Positions 1 through 8,624 are shown, counted from the first letter of the stretch. The stretch: DNA of 64,000 nt from JANPCX01 sp031431125 (GCA_031431125.1 JANPCX010000019.1:1-64000), one strand, 5' to 3'. Numbers and translations: made by a program. The notes: generated by a model not told the origin, from the letters alone.

Positions 1-87
1 AAGAAAGGGGGGGGCCTGCGGCGCCCTGGCAGGGGCCTTGAGGGCATAAAAAAACAGACAACAGAACACGCCAAAAATGAACCGCGT

Positions 88-136
88 AAAGCGGACAATC
101 TACTTGCTACAAAAGCGGACAGTTCTATTTGCTCTC
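88..136. repeat. Two tandem ~24-bp direct repeats, possible remnant of an IS end
   Basis: Two copies of a motif beginning AAAGCGGACA and ending in an ACTTGCT/ATTTGCT block lie head to tail at 88-110 and 112-136. Multiple internal terminal repeats with a GCGGACA core resemble the ends of IS21-family elements, so this may be a remnant of such an end. No transposase is visible, and the sequence to the left is outside the window. The A/G-rich 1-60 stretch holds nothing else I can name. Confidence 0.35.
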
Positions 137-184
137 AACACTGCGCTAGACTGCGCCGCCCCTGGATTTCAACTGGCCCCTTTC

Positions 185-1279
185 ATGTCTGACATCAACA
201 CCCTGCTACTCGACGCTTTGAAAGCGGTTTGCGACCCCCATACCGGCGCCGACTTCGTCACCCAGAAGCAGATCAAGAATCTGCGCGTGCAGGCCAACCG
301 TGCCGAGTTTGAGTTGCAGCTGGGTTATCCCGCCAAGAGCCAATTGCCTGCCTTGGAACAGGCGCTGAAAAATGCCGCCCTCACGGTGCCGGGCATCACC
401 GATGTCGCGGTCACCATCAACACCGAGGTGGTGGCCCATGCGGTGCAGCGCGGGGTGCAACTGCTGCCCAACGTGAAAAACATCATCGCCGTGGCCTCGG
501 GCAAAGGCGGTGTGGGCAAGAGCACCACCGCCGTCAACTTGGCTTTGGCCCTGGCCGCCGAGGGCGCTTCCGTGGGTTTGTTGGATGCCGACATTTATGG
601 CCCGAGCCAACCCACCATGATGGGATTGGATGGTTCTCGGCCTGACTCTGCCGACGGCAAAACCATGGAGCCGCTGGAAAACTATGGCGTGCAGGTGATC
701 TCCATCGGTTTCCTGGTAGAACCCGACACCGCCATGATTTGGCGCGGCCCCATGGCCACGCAAGCGCTGGAGCAGTTGCTGCGGCAAACCAATTGGCGGG
801 CGCTGGACTACCTAATCATCGACATGCCGCCAGGCACCGGCGACATCCAGCTCACGTTAGCGCAGCGTGTGCCGCTGACCGGTGCGGTCATCGTGACCAC
901 GCCGCAAGACATTGCGCTTTTAGATGCCAAGAAAGGCATCAAGATGTTTGAAAAGGTAGGGGTGCCCATCTTGGGCTTGGTCGAGAACATGGCGGTGTAC
1001 TGCTGCCCCAACTGCGGCCACACCGAACATATTTTTGGCCAAGACGGCGGCAAAAAAATGGCGGCAGAACAAGGCATGAACTACCTGGGCGCCCTTCCCT
1101 TGACCATGAGCATTCGTGTGCAAGCCGATGGCGGCAAACCCACGGTGGTGGCCGAACCCGACGGTGAAGTGGCAGGGCTTTACAAAACAGTGGCGCGCAA
1201 AGTGGCCGCCACGGTGGCACAACAAAGCAAAGACTTTTCGGCCAAGTTTCCGACCATCACGGTGTCAAAAAACACCTGA
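185..1279 (+). CDS. apbC: Iron-sulfur cluster carrier protein ApbC (Mrp/NBP35 family)
   Basis: Cytosolic P-loop ATPase that binds and transfers Fe-S clusters to apo-proteins. The 364-residue product has an N-terminal DUF59/MIP18-like domain (about residues 5-90), then a Mrp ATPase domain with the deviant Walker A motif GKGGVGKST at about 106-114, the DMPPGTGD motif, and a CCPNCG Cys-x2-Cys pair near the C-terminus, which is the cluster-binding site in this family. The open frame runs upstream to 77, but that part covers the repeat at 88-136. The ATG at 185 begins MSDINTLLLDAL, typical for the family. Finding apbC just before dcd is common in Comamonadaceae. Confidence 0.95.
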   Translation: MSDINTLLLDALKAVCDPHTGADFVTQKQIKNLRVQANRAEFELQLGYPAKSQLPALEQALKNAALTVPGITDVAVTINTEVVAHAVQRGVQLLPNVKNIIAVASGKGGVGKSTTAVNLALALAAEGASVGLLDADIYGPSQPTMMGLDGSRPDSADGKTMEPLENYGVQVISIGFLVEPDTAMIWRGPMATQALEQLLRQTNWRALDYLIIDMPPGTGDIQLTLAQRVPLTGAVIVTTPQDIALLDAKKGIKMFEKVGVPILGLVENMAVYCCPNCGHTEHIFGQDGGKKMAAEQGMNYLGALPLTMSIRVQADGGKPTVVAEPDGEVAGLYKTVARKVAATVAQQSKDFSAKFPTITVSKNT

Positions 1280-1302
1280 AAAGGCATGGCTGAGCAGACG
1301 GT

Positions 1303-1827
1303 TTAGATCGCCATGTCGCGCACAAAGGTCGGTCCCGCCCGGCGTTCAATTTCCGCACAAAGCGCTGGATTCCAGCCGCGCGCAAACAAAGCCTCGGCGG
1401 TGATGAACATGGGGCCGATCAACAAACCGCTGATGTCGTCCATGAAGGCGGGCTTTTTGCCTTCGTACCAGTGGCCAATGAACTGGATCACCCAACCCAC
1501 GGCAAACACCATGGCGCCCCATGACAGCACATCCTCGGTGGCCTGCCCTTTGGTCAGGTGATGGGACAGGCACACGAGCGAGCCAACCAACAGCGTGGTC
1601 GCACCACCCAAGATCCATCCGGCACGCAGCAGGTACCACAGCGCCGCCGCCGCAAAAACTCCCCAGGCCGGGGTCCAAGCCCAACCCGCCAAGCCGACCG
1701 CAGGCTGAGCCAAAAGCAAACTGATACCCAAAACAATCAGGGGCACCCCAACAAAATGGGTGGCAATGTTGCGTTGATCGCGGTGGTAGAGCGCGTACTG
1801 ACTCAGCAATTGGGTGGCTTGGTGCAT
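1303..1827 (-). CDS. Mpo1-like (DUF962) membrane protein
   Basis: 174-residue integral membrane protein of the DUF962/YGL010w-Mpo1 family. The yeast member is an ER dioxygenase for 2-hydroxy fatty acids; the function of bacterial members is not established. Family features visible are the N-terminal NIATHFVGVPL stretch with its conserved His, several hydrophobic segments, and the QFIGHWYEGKKPAF block with another His. The ATG at 1827 is preceded by GGAG at a good distance. The frame stays open far upstream across dcd, but that part is antisense to dcd and not credible. It is divergent from dcd with about 100 bp between them. Confidence 0.85.
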   Translation of the reverse strand: MHQATQLLSQYALYHRDQRNIATHFVGVPLIVLGISLLLAQPAVGLAGWAWTPAWGVFAAAALWYLLRAGWILGGATTLLVGSLVCLSHHLTKGQATEDVLSWGAMVFAVGWVIQFIGHWYEGKKPAFMDDISGLLIGPMFITAEALFARGWNPALCAEIERRAGPTFVRDMAI

Positions 1828-1926
1828 GCAAACTCCGATAAACGTCACCGAACTGTCGCACAAGTCAGGCCAATTGGCGACAGGGGCGATCACTAGAATA
1901 GGCCCACTTTTCCCCTGGATTACCCC

Positions 1927-2496
1927 ATGAGCATCAAAAGCGACAAGTGGATACGCCGCATGGCCGAACAGCACGGCATGATCGAACCGTTCGAGCCGGG
2001 CCAAGTGCGTTTTGCGGCCGATGGGCAAAAAATCGTGAGCTACGGCACGTCGAGCTACGGTTATGACATCCGCTGTGCCCCGGAATTCAAGGTGTTCACC
2101 AACATCTACAGCACCGTGGTGGACCCTAAAAACTTCGACGAACGCAGTTTTGTCGACATGGAATCTGACGTATGCGTCATCCCCCCCAACAGTTTCGCCC
2201 TGGCACGCACCCTGGAGTACTTCCGCATTCCGCGCAATGTGCTCACGATTTGTTTGGGCAAAAGCACCTATGCACGCTGCGGCATCATCGTCAACGTGAC
2301 GCCGTTTGAACCCGAATGGGAAGGGTATGTGACGCTGGAATTCAGCAACACCACGCCCCTGCCGGCCAAAATTTATGCGGGGGAGGGCTGCGCCCAGGTT
2401 CTGTTTTTTGAGAGCGATGAGGTCTGCGAAACCAGCTACAAAGACCGCGGCGGCAAGTACCAAGGTCAGCGGGGCGTGACGCTGCCGAAAACATGA
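1927..2496 (+). CDS. dcd: dCTP deaminase
   Basis: Deaminates dCTP to dUTP, the first step toward dTMP in most Gram-negative bacteria; cytosolic homotrimer. The 189-residue product has the usual length and begins MSIKSDKWIRRMA. It contains the family segments SSYGYDIR and LGKSTYARCGI, the ARCG-type substrate-binding region, and an FEPEWEGYVTLEFSN block that includes the catalytic Glu region. Its TGA overlaps the ATG of the next gene by four bases (ATGA), suggesting translational coupling. Confidence 0.96.
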   Translation: MSIKSDKWIRRMAEQHGMIEPFEPGQVRFAADGQKIVSYGTSSYGYDIRCAPEFKVFTNIYSTVVDPKNFDERSFVDMESDVCVIPPNSFALARTLEYFRIPRNVLTICLGKSTYARCGIIVNVTPFEPEWEGYVTLEFSNTTPLPAKIYAGEGCAQVLFFESDEVCETSYKDRGGKYQGQRGVTLPKT

Positions 2497-4286
2497 TCCA
2501 AGCTTATCGGACCAGCGTAGGCAAAAAGGGGTTGGTGCTTGTACTTGGCTTGGCAGCGCTCGCCTTTGCGCCGCAAAACTTTGCTCAACCTCAGCGGCCA
2601 TTTGTCATCGCGCCGATGATCGAGTGGTTTGGCTATTGCGCCGCCGGGGGGTCTGAGAAGACTTTTGAAGCGGCCATGCATGTTTGCAATTCGCGCAAAA
2701 ATTTCGGCGTCGCAGAGCTGAGATCCACCCTGGATGCCATAGAACCGGGTGGTGCTCGGGGTCAAGTGCAGGTGGGCTACACCGTGGTGCTGAACTTGCT
2801 CACCTTGCAACAGGACGGCGTGCAGACAACCTTTGACCGCCTGAGTGCAACACTGGCGGGCATAGACCGGCCGGTCGTGCTCTATTTGTTTGGCAACCAC
2901 TTTGCCTCCAGCACTTTGAGCAAACCCCTGGCGGCCGATTCTCTCGCCCGTTTCGCCGATCAATCGATCCCGAATGAAAAGTACTTTGGCGGCGGTGTCG
3001 CACCAGTGACCTTGGACATGTCGTCACCCTTGGCCGTGAACCGGCTCCGGCAAGAGGCCTTGACGCTGGTGGGAAATTGGTTCCGTGGCTTACCTGACTC
3101 CTCCAAAAAACGCATCTTTGGCATCACACTCGCGGGTGAACTGCACCATTTCTACGACGATTTTTCTGGTGGCGTCACGCGTTACGAACAAATTCGCGTC
3201 ACCGACTACAGCCCGGCCACCACGGCGGCATTTCAGACTTGGTTGCGCGGTCGGTACCCGTCCATAGACGCACTGAACAAGGTTCTCGGAACCCGACACA
3301 GCAGTTTCAGCACCGTGATGCCGCCCTCCAAAGACATCCGGGGACAAAAAACGGTTCCCATCAGCGAACACTTCGACAGCTACGCCCACGGGGTGGTATC
3401 AATCGATGGTTGGCTGGAAACACTTCCCCCAGGACACAGCATTCGTGTTGATTTGAACGGTCAAGCAATCGGGCGTGCAGAGTACGGCTTGAGTCGACAA
3501 GACGCCTACGAAGTGGTGGATTCCATCAAACGAGCCCAAGTGGGATTCCGTTATCAACTTGACTTCTCCAAGCTCCCACGTGGCAGCCACCATTTGCAGA
3601 TGGTTGTGGACGGACCGCAAGGCTATTTGCTGGCCGAAAGAGATATTTTGTTGATGACCGGTGCCAAGCGACCCGGTGCGACCACGCCACCAAAGTCCAG
3701 CAGTCTTCCAGGGGCCCCGAAAGGCTTGCGCTTCTATGTTGAACGCCCCAACAACCAACTGACCTTGTTCTACAACCCTTTGGCCAAAGACTGGTTGGAC
3801 TTCCGCCAACAGCAGGTCACTCAGGCCTACAACACCTGGTACGAGTGGGCGGTTCAGAATGGCCTACCCGGCGACCTGTTGTTCAGCCACCAGATTGGCG
3901 TGAAGCTGTTTGGCGGCTGGAACCCGGTGCTGTTCGCATCCGACGCCAGCATCCAAGGCCCTCAGCGGTACAAAAAGGGCATCAACCTGTACGGAGGCAC
4001 TGCGAGCATGGCTTTGTTGCACCGCCATTACCTGGCGCAAGGTGAGCCCTTCGCCGTGCCCGAACTGCATACCCAGGCCTGGAAAGATGCTGCCGTTCCC
4101 AAACAAGTGCTCCGAGAACTACAGCAAGGTGGCGCGGTTTTTGTGACGCCCTACTTCATCTCCATGGCCCCTGACCGTTACCGCAACCCGGCCAACGCCC
4201 ATGACAAGTTCAGGGTCTCACCTGACAACCCGGCCTACGGTTCGGACCACTTCTATCGGGCTATCGTGGACATCGCCAAAGACTGA
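2493..4286 (+). CDS. Secreted GH42-like (beta/alpha)8 hydrolase-like protein of unknown substrate
   Basis: 597 residues with an N-terminal basic-hydrophobic export signal ending near AFAPQNFAQ. I do not recognise a characterised orthologue. The first half resembles a GH42/GH14-type TIM barrel: the stretch DYSPATTAAFQTWLRGRYPS followed by LNKVLGT is like the substrate-barrel region of GH42, and Glu at about residue 216 (AGELHH) and about 521 (VPELHT) are candidate acid/base and nucleophile. A beta-sandwich-like segment (about 300-390, with a VDGPQGYLL turn) appears inserted between barrel halves. It is coupled to dcd by a 4-bp overlap and followed by two acyltransferase-3 genes, so a role in surface glycan turnover is possible but inferred. 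Confidence 0.55.
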   Translation: MIQAYRTSVGKKGLVLVLGLAALAFAPQNFAQPQRPFVIAPMIEWFGYCAAGGSEKTFEAAMHVCNSRKNFGVAELRSTLDAIEPGGARGQVQVGYTVVLNLLTLQQDGVQTTFDRLSATLAGIDRPVVLYLFGNHFASSTLSKPLAADSLARFADQSIPNEKYFGGGVAPVTLDMSSPLAVNRLRQEALTLVGNWFRGLPDSSKKRIFGITLAGELHHFYDDFSGGVTRYEQIRVTDYSPATTAAFQTWLRGRYPSIDALNKVLGTRHSSFSTVMPPSKDIRGQKTVPISEHFDSYAHGVVSIDGWLETLPPGHSIRVDLNGQAIGRAEYGLSRQDAYEVVDSIKRAQVGFRYQLDFSKLPRGSHHLQMVVDGPQGYLLAERDILLMTGAKRPGATTPPKSSSLPGAPKGLRFYVERPNNQLTLFYNPLAKDWLDFRQQQVTQAYNTWYEWAVQNGLPGDLLFSHQIGVKLFGGWNPVLFASDASIQGPQRYKKGINLYGGTASMALLHRHYLAQGEPFAVPELHTQAWKDAAVPKQVLRELQQGGAVFVTPYFISMAPDRYRNPANAHDKFRVSPDNPAYGSDHFYRAIVDIAKD

Positions 4287-4302
4287 GCCACAACGGCCGC
4301 TT

Positions 4303-5412
4303 CTATGCCGACGGATGCCAGCGCACCTCGACCCAGCGATAGCTGACCCAGGCAAGCAGCAACGACCCCGCCACACAAACCGCGACGAAAACATTCGGAC
4401 GAGAATGCAAAAAATCAAGGTGCCGGTAGACCAGCAACAGCACGGGCACATGGTAGAGGTAGACGCTGTAACTGATGCGGCCAAGAAAGACGATGCCCGT
4501 CCATCGCAACAGCCCCAGCACGGGGTTGTGCCGCTGCCAAACCACGAAGCCCATCAAGACGCTTGCAAAACCCGCACACAAAATTGTTTTGGACCACACC
4601 ACATGCCATGCGGACACCCAGTAGGGACTGCCTCCCAGCGCATAGACCTTGAGGCAATAAGCCACCAATCCGACGCCGATGATCAAGCTGGTCAACCCCA
4701 CCACTGCGGCGGAAGTACCGCGTAGATCAAGCCAACCTTTTTGATAGCACCAAGCGACCAGCATGCCCAGGGCGAACTCGTCCATGGCGCCTGGAATCTG
4801 CACTGCAAAAAAGAACCGCTGCGGCTCGTCCACGCCTTGAAAAACGCCGGCGCGCCAGACCAGGGCCACAACGAGACACAAGGGCACGAGCAACCACCCG
4901 TGACGCATGCGCCACCAGGGGGCCAGCACCATCATCACCATGTAGAAACAGAATTCGACGCCCAAGGTCCAATAGGGCCCGTTGATCAAAAACATGCTCC
5001 AGGACTGCCATTGATGCAGCATCAATACGTGCAACCCGATAGCGGTCCAACCGCGCGCGTCCGACAACATGTGGTATTCGACAAACACCAAAACGAGCAG
5101 CATGGAAAGGTAGTAAGCAGGCAAGATGCGCGTCAATCTGCTTCTCGCAAAGCGCAGTGGGCTCCACTCTTTGGCTCGCAAAACGGCCAGTGAAATGAAA
5201 AACCCGCTCAGCACATAAAAAAGGTCCACCCCCACCCACAAGAAATTCAACACCTGTCCTGCTTCGCCTTGGGCCAAACCGCCGCCGGTTGGCCACCATG
5301 TGAGCAAGTAGGCATGGAGGTGGTGAATGAGCACCAATCCAATGGCAATGCCGCGCAGTCCGTCCAAGCCATCAATCCTGGACGCGACGACCTTGTTGTT
5401 TTGCATATTCAT
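4303..5412 (-). CDS. Acyltransferase 3 family membrane protein (OafA/NodX type)
   Basis: 369-residue inner-membrane protein of the acyltransferase-3 family, whose members O-acylate sugars of lipopolysaccharide, exopolysaccharide or other glycans. The family N-terminus is clear: GLDGLRGIAIGLVLIHH with its conserved His, then DLFYVLSGFFIS and the SRLTRILPAYYLS arginine motif. About ten hydrophobic segments follow. There is no SGNH esterase domain at the C-terminus. It is convergent with the glycosidase-like gene and divergent from the second acyltransferase. The substrate cannot be told from sequence. Confidence 0.85.
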   Translation of the reverse strand: MNMQNNKVVASRIDGLDGLRGIAIGLVLIHHLHAYLLTWWPTGGGLAQGEAGQVLNFLWVGVDLFYVLSGFFISLAVLRAKEWSPLRFARSRLTRILPAYYLSMLLVLVFVEYHMLSDARGWTAIGLHVLMLHQWQSWSMFLINGPYWTLGVEFCFYMVMMVLAPWWRMRHGWLLVPLCLVVALVWRAGVFQGVDEPQRFFFAVQIPGAMDEFALGMLVAWCYQKGWLDLRGTSAAVVGLTSLIIGVGLVAYCLKVYALGGSPYWVSAWHVVWSKTILCAGFASVLMGFVVWQRHNPVLGLLRWTGIVFLGRISYSVYLYHVPVLLLVYRHLDFLHSRPNVFVAVCVAGSLLLAWVSYRWVEVRWHPSA

Positions 5413-5579
5413 GGTTGAGATGGGGCCAACACGGGTCCAGATGGCTCAAGCCACTGGCCTAAAAACACGTGGAAGAGAAAAACCAGGGCCGATTCTGCCT
5501 GCTGGTGGAATCGTGCAAGACAATCGTGTGGTCGGCAATCCATCACAAAACAGCCTCAGCCCAACCCAACGTCGCAGCC

Positions 5580-6704
5580 ATGCGCCTCAGCAGTCTCTTT
5601 CAAACAAAACGAGTTTCCTTGGGGGAGTGTTTGCAGCAAAAACACCCCAACAACCTCGATTGCCTACGGGTCATTGCTGCCTTTTTGGTGCTTTTTGGTC
5701 ACAGCTTCACATTATTTCTATCTACCCCGCAGTATATTTTTCCACATGATCCCATCAGTGCAAAAATTTTGCTGAAAACACCATTTCAAGAGGGTCTGCC
5801 TGGTATCGGCTTGCACATATTCTTTTTTATCAGTGGATTGCTGGTAACTCAGTCATTTATTAATAATGATGGCCGGATTTTTAGCTTCATCAAGGCCAGA
5901 TTATTAAGAATCATCCCAGCTTACTTGGTATGCATCCTTGTTCTCGCATTTGTTTTGGGTCCATGGCTCAGCAGCTTAAAAACCACGGATTATATAAAAA
6001 ACCCTGAGTTATGGGAATTCATCAGACTGCACACAACATTCAGTGGACTTTCAGGTCTCCCAGGGGTCTTCACTGGCAATCCGTTCGGTACTTTTGCCAA
6101 TGGATCACTTTGGACCATTCCGTATGAATTGCAGCTTTATGGATGGGTTCTAATTCTTGGTTTACTCGCTACCTTTCGACACCGAGGTGCATTTCTAATT
6201 ATATTTTTATATCTTGTTCTATTATATTGCACATCTGGGAAATCAGATTTATTCATTGACCCAGAAATTCCTCGTTTATGGATATTTTTCTTTCTCGGAA
6301 TATTTTTCTGCCTTTATGCAGAGAGGATATTATTATCGCCAGTTTTCATGGCGATCTCGGTGATACCGTTGGCCATCATGTGGAAAGCAGGCAATCCTTG
6401 GTTTGATGTTATTGGGGCAGTTTGGTTTTGTTATGCCATACTTGTATTCGGATTTTTCCAATACTTCAAGTTCATCGATATTGGCCGGGTCGGCGATTTC
6501 TCCTATGGCATCTATCTGTACGCATTCCCGGTGCAGCAGACGCTGATTTATTTCTTCAAAAACTCATTGAATGGCTGGCTGTTGGTGTTTTTTGCGACGG
6601 CGGTCACGCTGCCGCTTGCGATGATCTCTTGGTACCTGGTCGAGAAACCCGCACTGAAACTCAAGGCCTCACGCAAGGTCGATTCAATTACGCATCAGGC
6701 CTAA
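5580..6704 (+). CDS. Acyltransferase 3 family membrane protein with AT-rich core
   Basis: 374-residue membrane acyltransferase. Family motifs are LDCLRVIAAFLVLFGHSF (conserved His), GIGLHIFFFISGLLV, KARLLRIIPAYLV and a late GDFSYGIYLYAFPVQQ segment. The ATG at 5580 gives the normal N-terminus; a GTG at 5469 would add 37 unrelated residues. Base composition changes inside the gene: 6181-6240 has 18 G/C in 60 bases, whereas the ends match the GC-rich surroundings. This is the usual sign of an imported surface-polysaccharide gene. Its TAA stop lies at the left edge of the palindromic element 6700-6870. Confidence 0.82.
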   Translation: MRLSSLFQTKRVSLGECLQQKHPNNLDCLRVIAAFLVLFGHSFTLFLSTPQYIFPHDPISAKILLKTPFQEGLPGIGLHIFFFISGLLVTQSFINNDGRIFSFIKARLLRIIPAYLVCILVLAFVLGPWLSSLKTTDYIKNPELWEFIRLHTTFSGLSGLPGVFTGNPFGTFANGSLWTIPYELQLYGWVLILGLLATFRHRGAFLIIFLYLVLLYCTSGKSDLFIDPEIPRLWIFFFLGIFFCLYAERILLSPVFMAISVIPLAIMWKAGNPWFDVIGAVWFCYAILVFGFFQYFKFIDIGRVGDFSYGIYLYAFPVQQTLIYFFKNSLNGWLLVFFATAVTLPLAMISWYLVEKPALKLKASRKVDSITHQA

Positions 6705-6870
6705 GGAAACTCTGCAGAACCCCTCGCGGCGCCGAATCGTTCGGATTCGGGCGGTCTGCGGCACTGCGTTCCTTGCCAATGGCCGGGCTATTGGCAAGGA
6801 ACTGGTCTTGCGGCCCATCCCGATCCGCACGCTCGACATCCACGACAGGTTTTGCAGAGCTTTCCTAAGG
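6700..6870. mobile_element. MITE-like palindromic element, about 170 bp
   Basis: The left end GGAAACTCTGCAGAAC and the right end (reverse complement GGAAAGCTCTGCAAAAC) form imperfect terminal inverted repeats, flanked by TAA on both sides. The interior is also self-complementary, centred on the perfect 12-bp arms TTCCTTGCCAAT and ATTGGCAAGGAA. There is no coding capacity. Size, terminal repeats and a short possible target duplication suit a MITE derived from an IS5-like element. The TAA at the left junction is also the stop codon of the acyltransferase. The remaining stretch to 6980 shows nothing else. Confidence 0.6.
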
Positions 6871-6980
6871 TCACGGCCTGTCGTACCGATATCACAGGCG
6901 TGACGCGATTGCGGCCTTCGCCGTCGCTTCAAACCCAGCGCAAGCCACCCGGCATTGAAGCGACCGACAAGGAGCAGCCC

Positions 6981-7343
6981 ATGACCAACAACCGACGCCA
7001 GTTTTCCCGTGTCAGCTTTGACGCGCCCGCACAACTCACCGTGGCGCAGGGCAAGCACATGGCCAAGGTGCTGGACATTTCATTCAAAGGCGCTTTGGTG
7101 AACTTGACCGAACCCGCTCGCTGGCCGGTGGGCACAGCATGCCAACTCACGCTGCGTTTGGCGCAGCTGGACGTCAGCATCGGCATGTTGGCGGAGGTGG
7201 CGCACAGCGAAGATACCTTGCTCGGGCTGCAATGCCGCAGCATCGATCTGGACAGCATCACCCACTTGCGAAAGCTGATTGAACTGAATTTGGGTGACCC
7301 GGCTTCGTTGGAGCGTGAGCTCCAAGCGCTGGCCGCCCACTGA
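6981..7343 (+). CDS. PilZ domain protein (c-di-GMP receptor)
   Basis: 120-residue single-domain PilZ protein, predicted to bind cyclic di-GMP. The two binding motifs are present: RRQFSR at residues 4-9 (RxxxR type) and DISFKG (DxSxxG) near residue 33. The start at 6981 follows AAGGAG with good spacing; the frame is open further upstream but without family sequence. The next gene, 28 bp downstream, encodes a GAF-GGDEF protein, so the pair probably works in the same signalling circuit. The target is not evident. Confidence 0.9.
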   Translation: MTNNRRQFSRVSFDAPAQLTVAQGKHMAKVLDISFKGALVNLTEPARWPVGTACQLTLRLAQLDVSIGMLAEVAHSEDTLLGLQCRSIDLDSITHLRKLIELNLGDPASLERELQALAAH

Positions 7344-7371
7344 ATCATCCCGAACACGCACGGAACACACC

Positions 7372-8445
7372 ATGTCGCTTGCCTCATCCGCCGCCCTCAC
7401 CCCTCGGCCCGACAACGAAGGCGCCCGCATCAATGCGGTGCGCGATCTGAAAATTCTGGAATCTGGACCTGAAGCCGAGTTCGAGGCCATCGCTCGTGTG
7501 GCGGCCCGCTTGTTTGGCACACCGATGGCGGTGGTGTCGGTCATGGATGACAGGCGGCAATGGTTCAAGGCCCAGATTGGCCTTGGGCTGACCGAGTTGC
7601 CGCGCCACGATGCGCTGTGCACGCTGACCTTGGCCCAAGCGGTGACCCACCACCAACCTGTGGTGATCGAGGACCTCTGGCAGGACCCTCGCACCCTGCA
7701 CAACCCTTTTGTCACCGGCCCCACGCAGTGGCGCTTTTATGCGGGTGCCCCCCTGTTTGATGCCATGGGTCATGGCTTGGGCACCGTGGCGGTGATGGAC
7801 ACCGTGCCACGCGTCTTCAACATGGCGCAGCGACACGCCTTGAGCGACTTGGCGCTGATGGCCCTCAAAGCCATGGAAGGGCGTGCCCACGGCCTGAAGC
7901 TGGCAGAAACCGAACACCGCGATCCGATGACCGGGCTGTCGAGCCGCAGTCAGTTTGATTTGGCCCTGGACATCGAGCTGCGTCACGCCATGCGAACGGG
8001 CGAGGCCTTCACCGTACTGTGCATCGCGGTAGATGGACTGCAAACCGTCGTGGATGGTTTTGGTGCGGACGCTCAAGAACAAGTCTTGTGTCAGTTGTCC
8101 AGGCAGCTGGCGCCGCAAGTGCGGCTGGGTGATGTGCTCGCACGCCTGCACGACGATGAATTCGCCGTGGTGATGCGCCACGGTGACCAAAGCTCGGCCG
8201 AGATGTTGGTTTCTCGCATGGTGGCGGCTGCCAAAGAACCCATCACCTTGATGAGTGGTGACACCGTGGGCGTGGGCTTGTCGGTGGGCATCGCAGCCTA
8301 CAGCGACAGTGTGGACAATGCCGCTGCTTTGCTGTCACAGGCACACCAAGCCTTGCACCATGCCAAACAAAAGAATGAACAGCGCTGGAGCTTCTTTCGT
8401 CCCCTGAAAGAAAAACCCGATCTGCGTTTGATTCAGAACGGTTAG
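7372..8445 (+). CDS. GAF domain protein with degenerate GGDEF domain
   Basis: 357 residues. An N-terminal GAF domain (about 25-170) has the typical opening LKILESGPEAEFEAIARVAA and the MDDRRQWFKAQIGL block. A GGDEF domain follows (about 185-340, opening DPMTGLSSRSQFD). The active-site motif reads LHDDEF instead of GGDEF and the upstream substrate helix is also altered, so diguanylate cyclase activity is doubtful; such domains often act as GTP or c-di-GMP sensors. No membrane segment is seen. It lies immediately downstream of the PilZ gene, probably in one operon. Confidence 0.85.
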   Translation: MSLASSAALTPRPDNEGARINAVRDLKILESGPEAEFEAIARVAARLFGTPMAVVSVMDDRRQWFKAQIGLGLTELPRHDALCTLTLAQAVTHHQPVVIEDLWQDPRTLHNPFVTGPTQWRFYAGAPLFDAMGHGLGTVAVMDTVPRVFNMAQRHALSDLALMALKAMEGRAHGLKLAETEHRDPMTGLSSRSQFDLALDIELRHAMRTGEAFTVLCIAVDGLQTVVDGFGADAQEQVLCQLSRQLAPQVRLGDVLARLHDDEFAVVMRHGDQSSAEMLVSRMVAAAKEPITLMSGDTVGVGLSVGIAAYSDSVDNAAALLSQAHQALHHAKQKNEQRWSFFRPLKEKPDLRLIQNG

Positions 8446-8610
8446 GGCCTGTTAACACTAAAGATGCCAGATGCGTTGTTCTTCAAAAGGCCTTGAGCAA
8501 GGCGCAAAAAGAAGCCGGGGCGAAGGTATTGCAAGCAATTTCCACGACGCAGACCGCCCGAGTTCGAGGATGTGCGCGCTGCGAGGGACTTGTTCAGCGT
8601 TTCCCTAAGC
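8446..8610. repeat. Intergenic repeat sequence with shared 19-nt motif
   Basis: The gap between the GGDEF gene and the cupin gene carries a non-coding block. Bases 8581-8599 are the exact reverse complement of 20183-20201 (CGCTGAACAAGTCCCTCGC). A 19-base match elsewhere in the window is not expected by chance, so both copies belong to a dispersed repeat family. I do not see matching terminal inverted repeats here, so this could be an IS remnant or a transcribed repeat. Confidence 0.45.
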
Positions 8611-8624
8611 TATGCTTTGCAGCG

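Noticed and set aside
1828..2601. Upstream extension of the DUF962 gene to 432 codons
   Set aside because: The extension is antisense to dcd; the ATG at 1827 has a ribosome site and the right family N-terminus.
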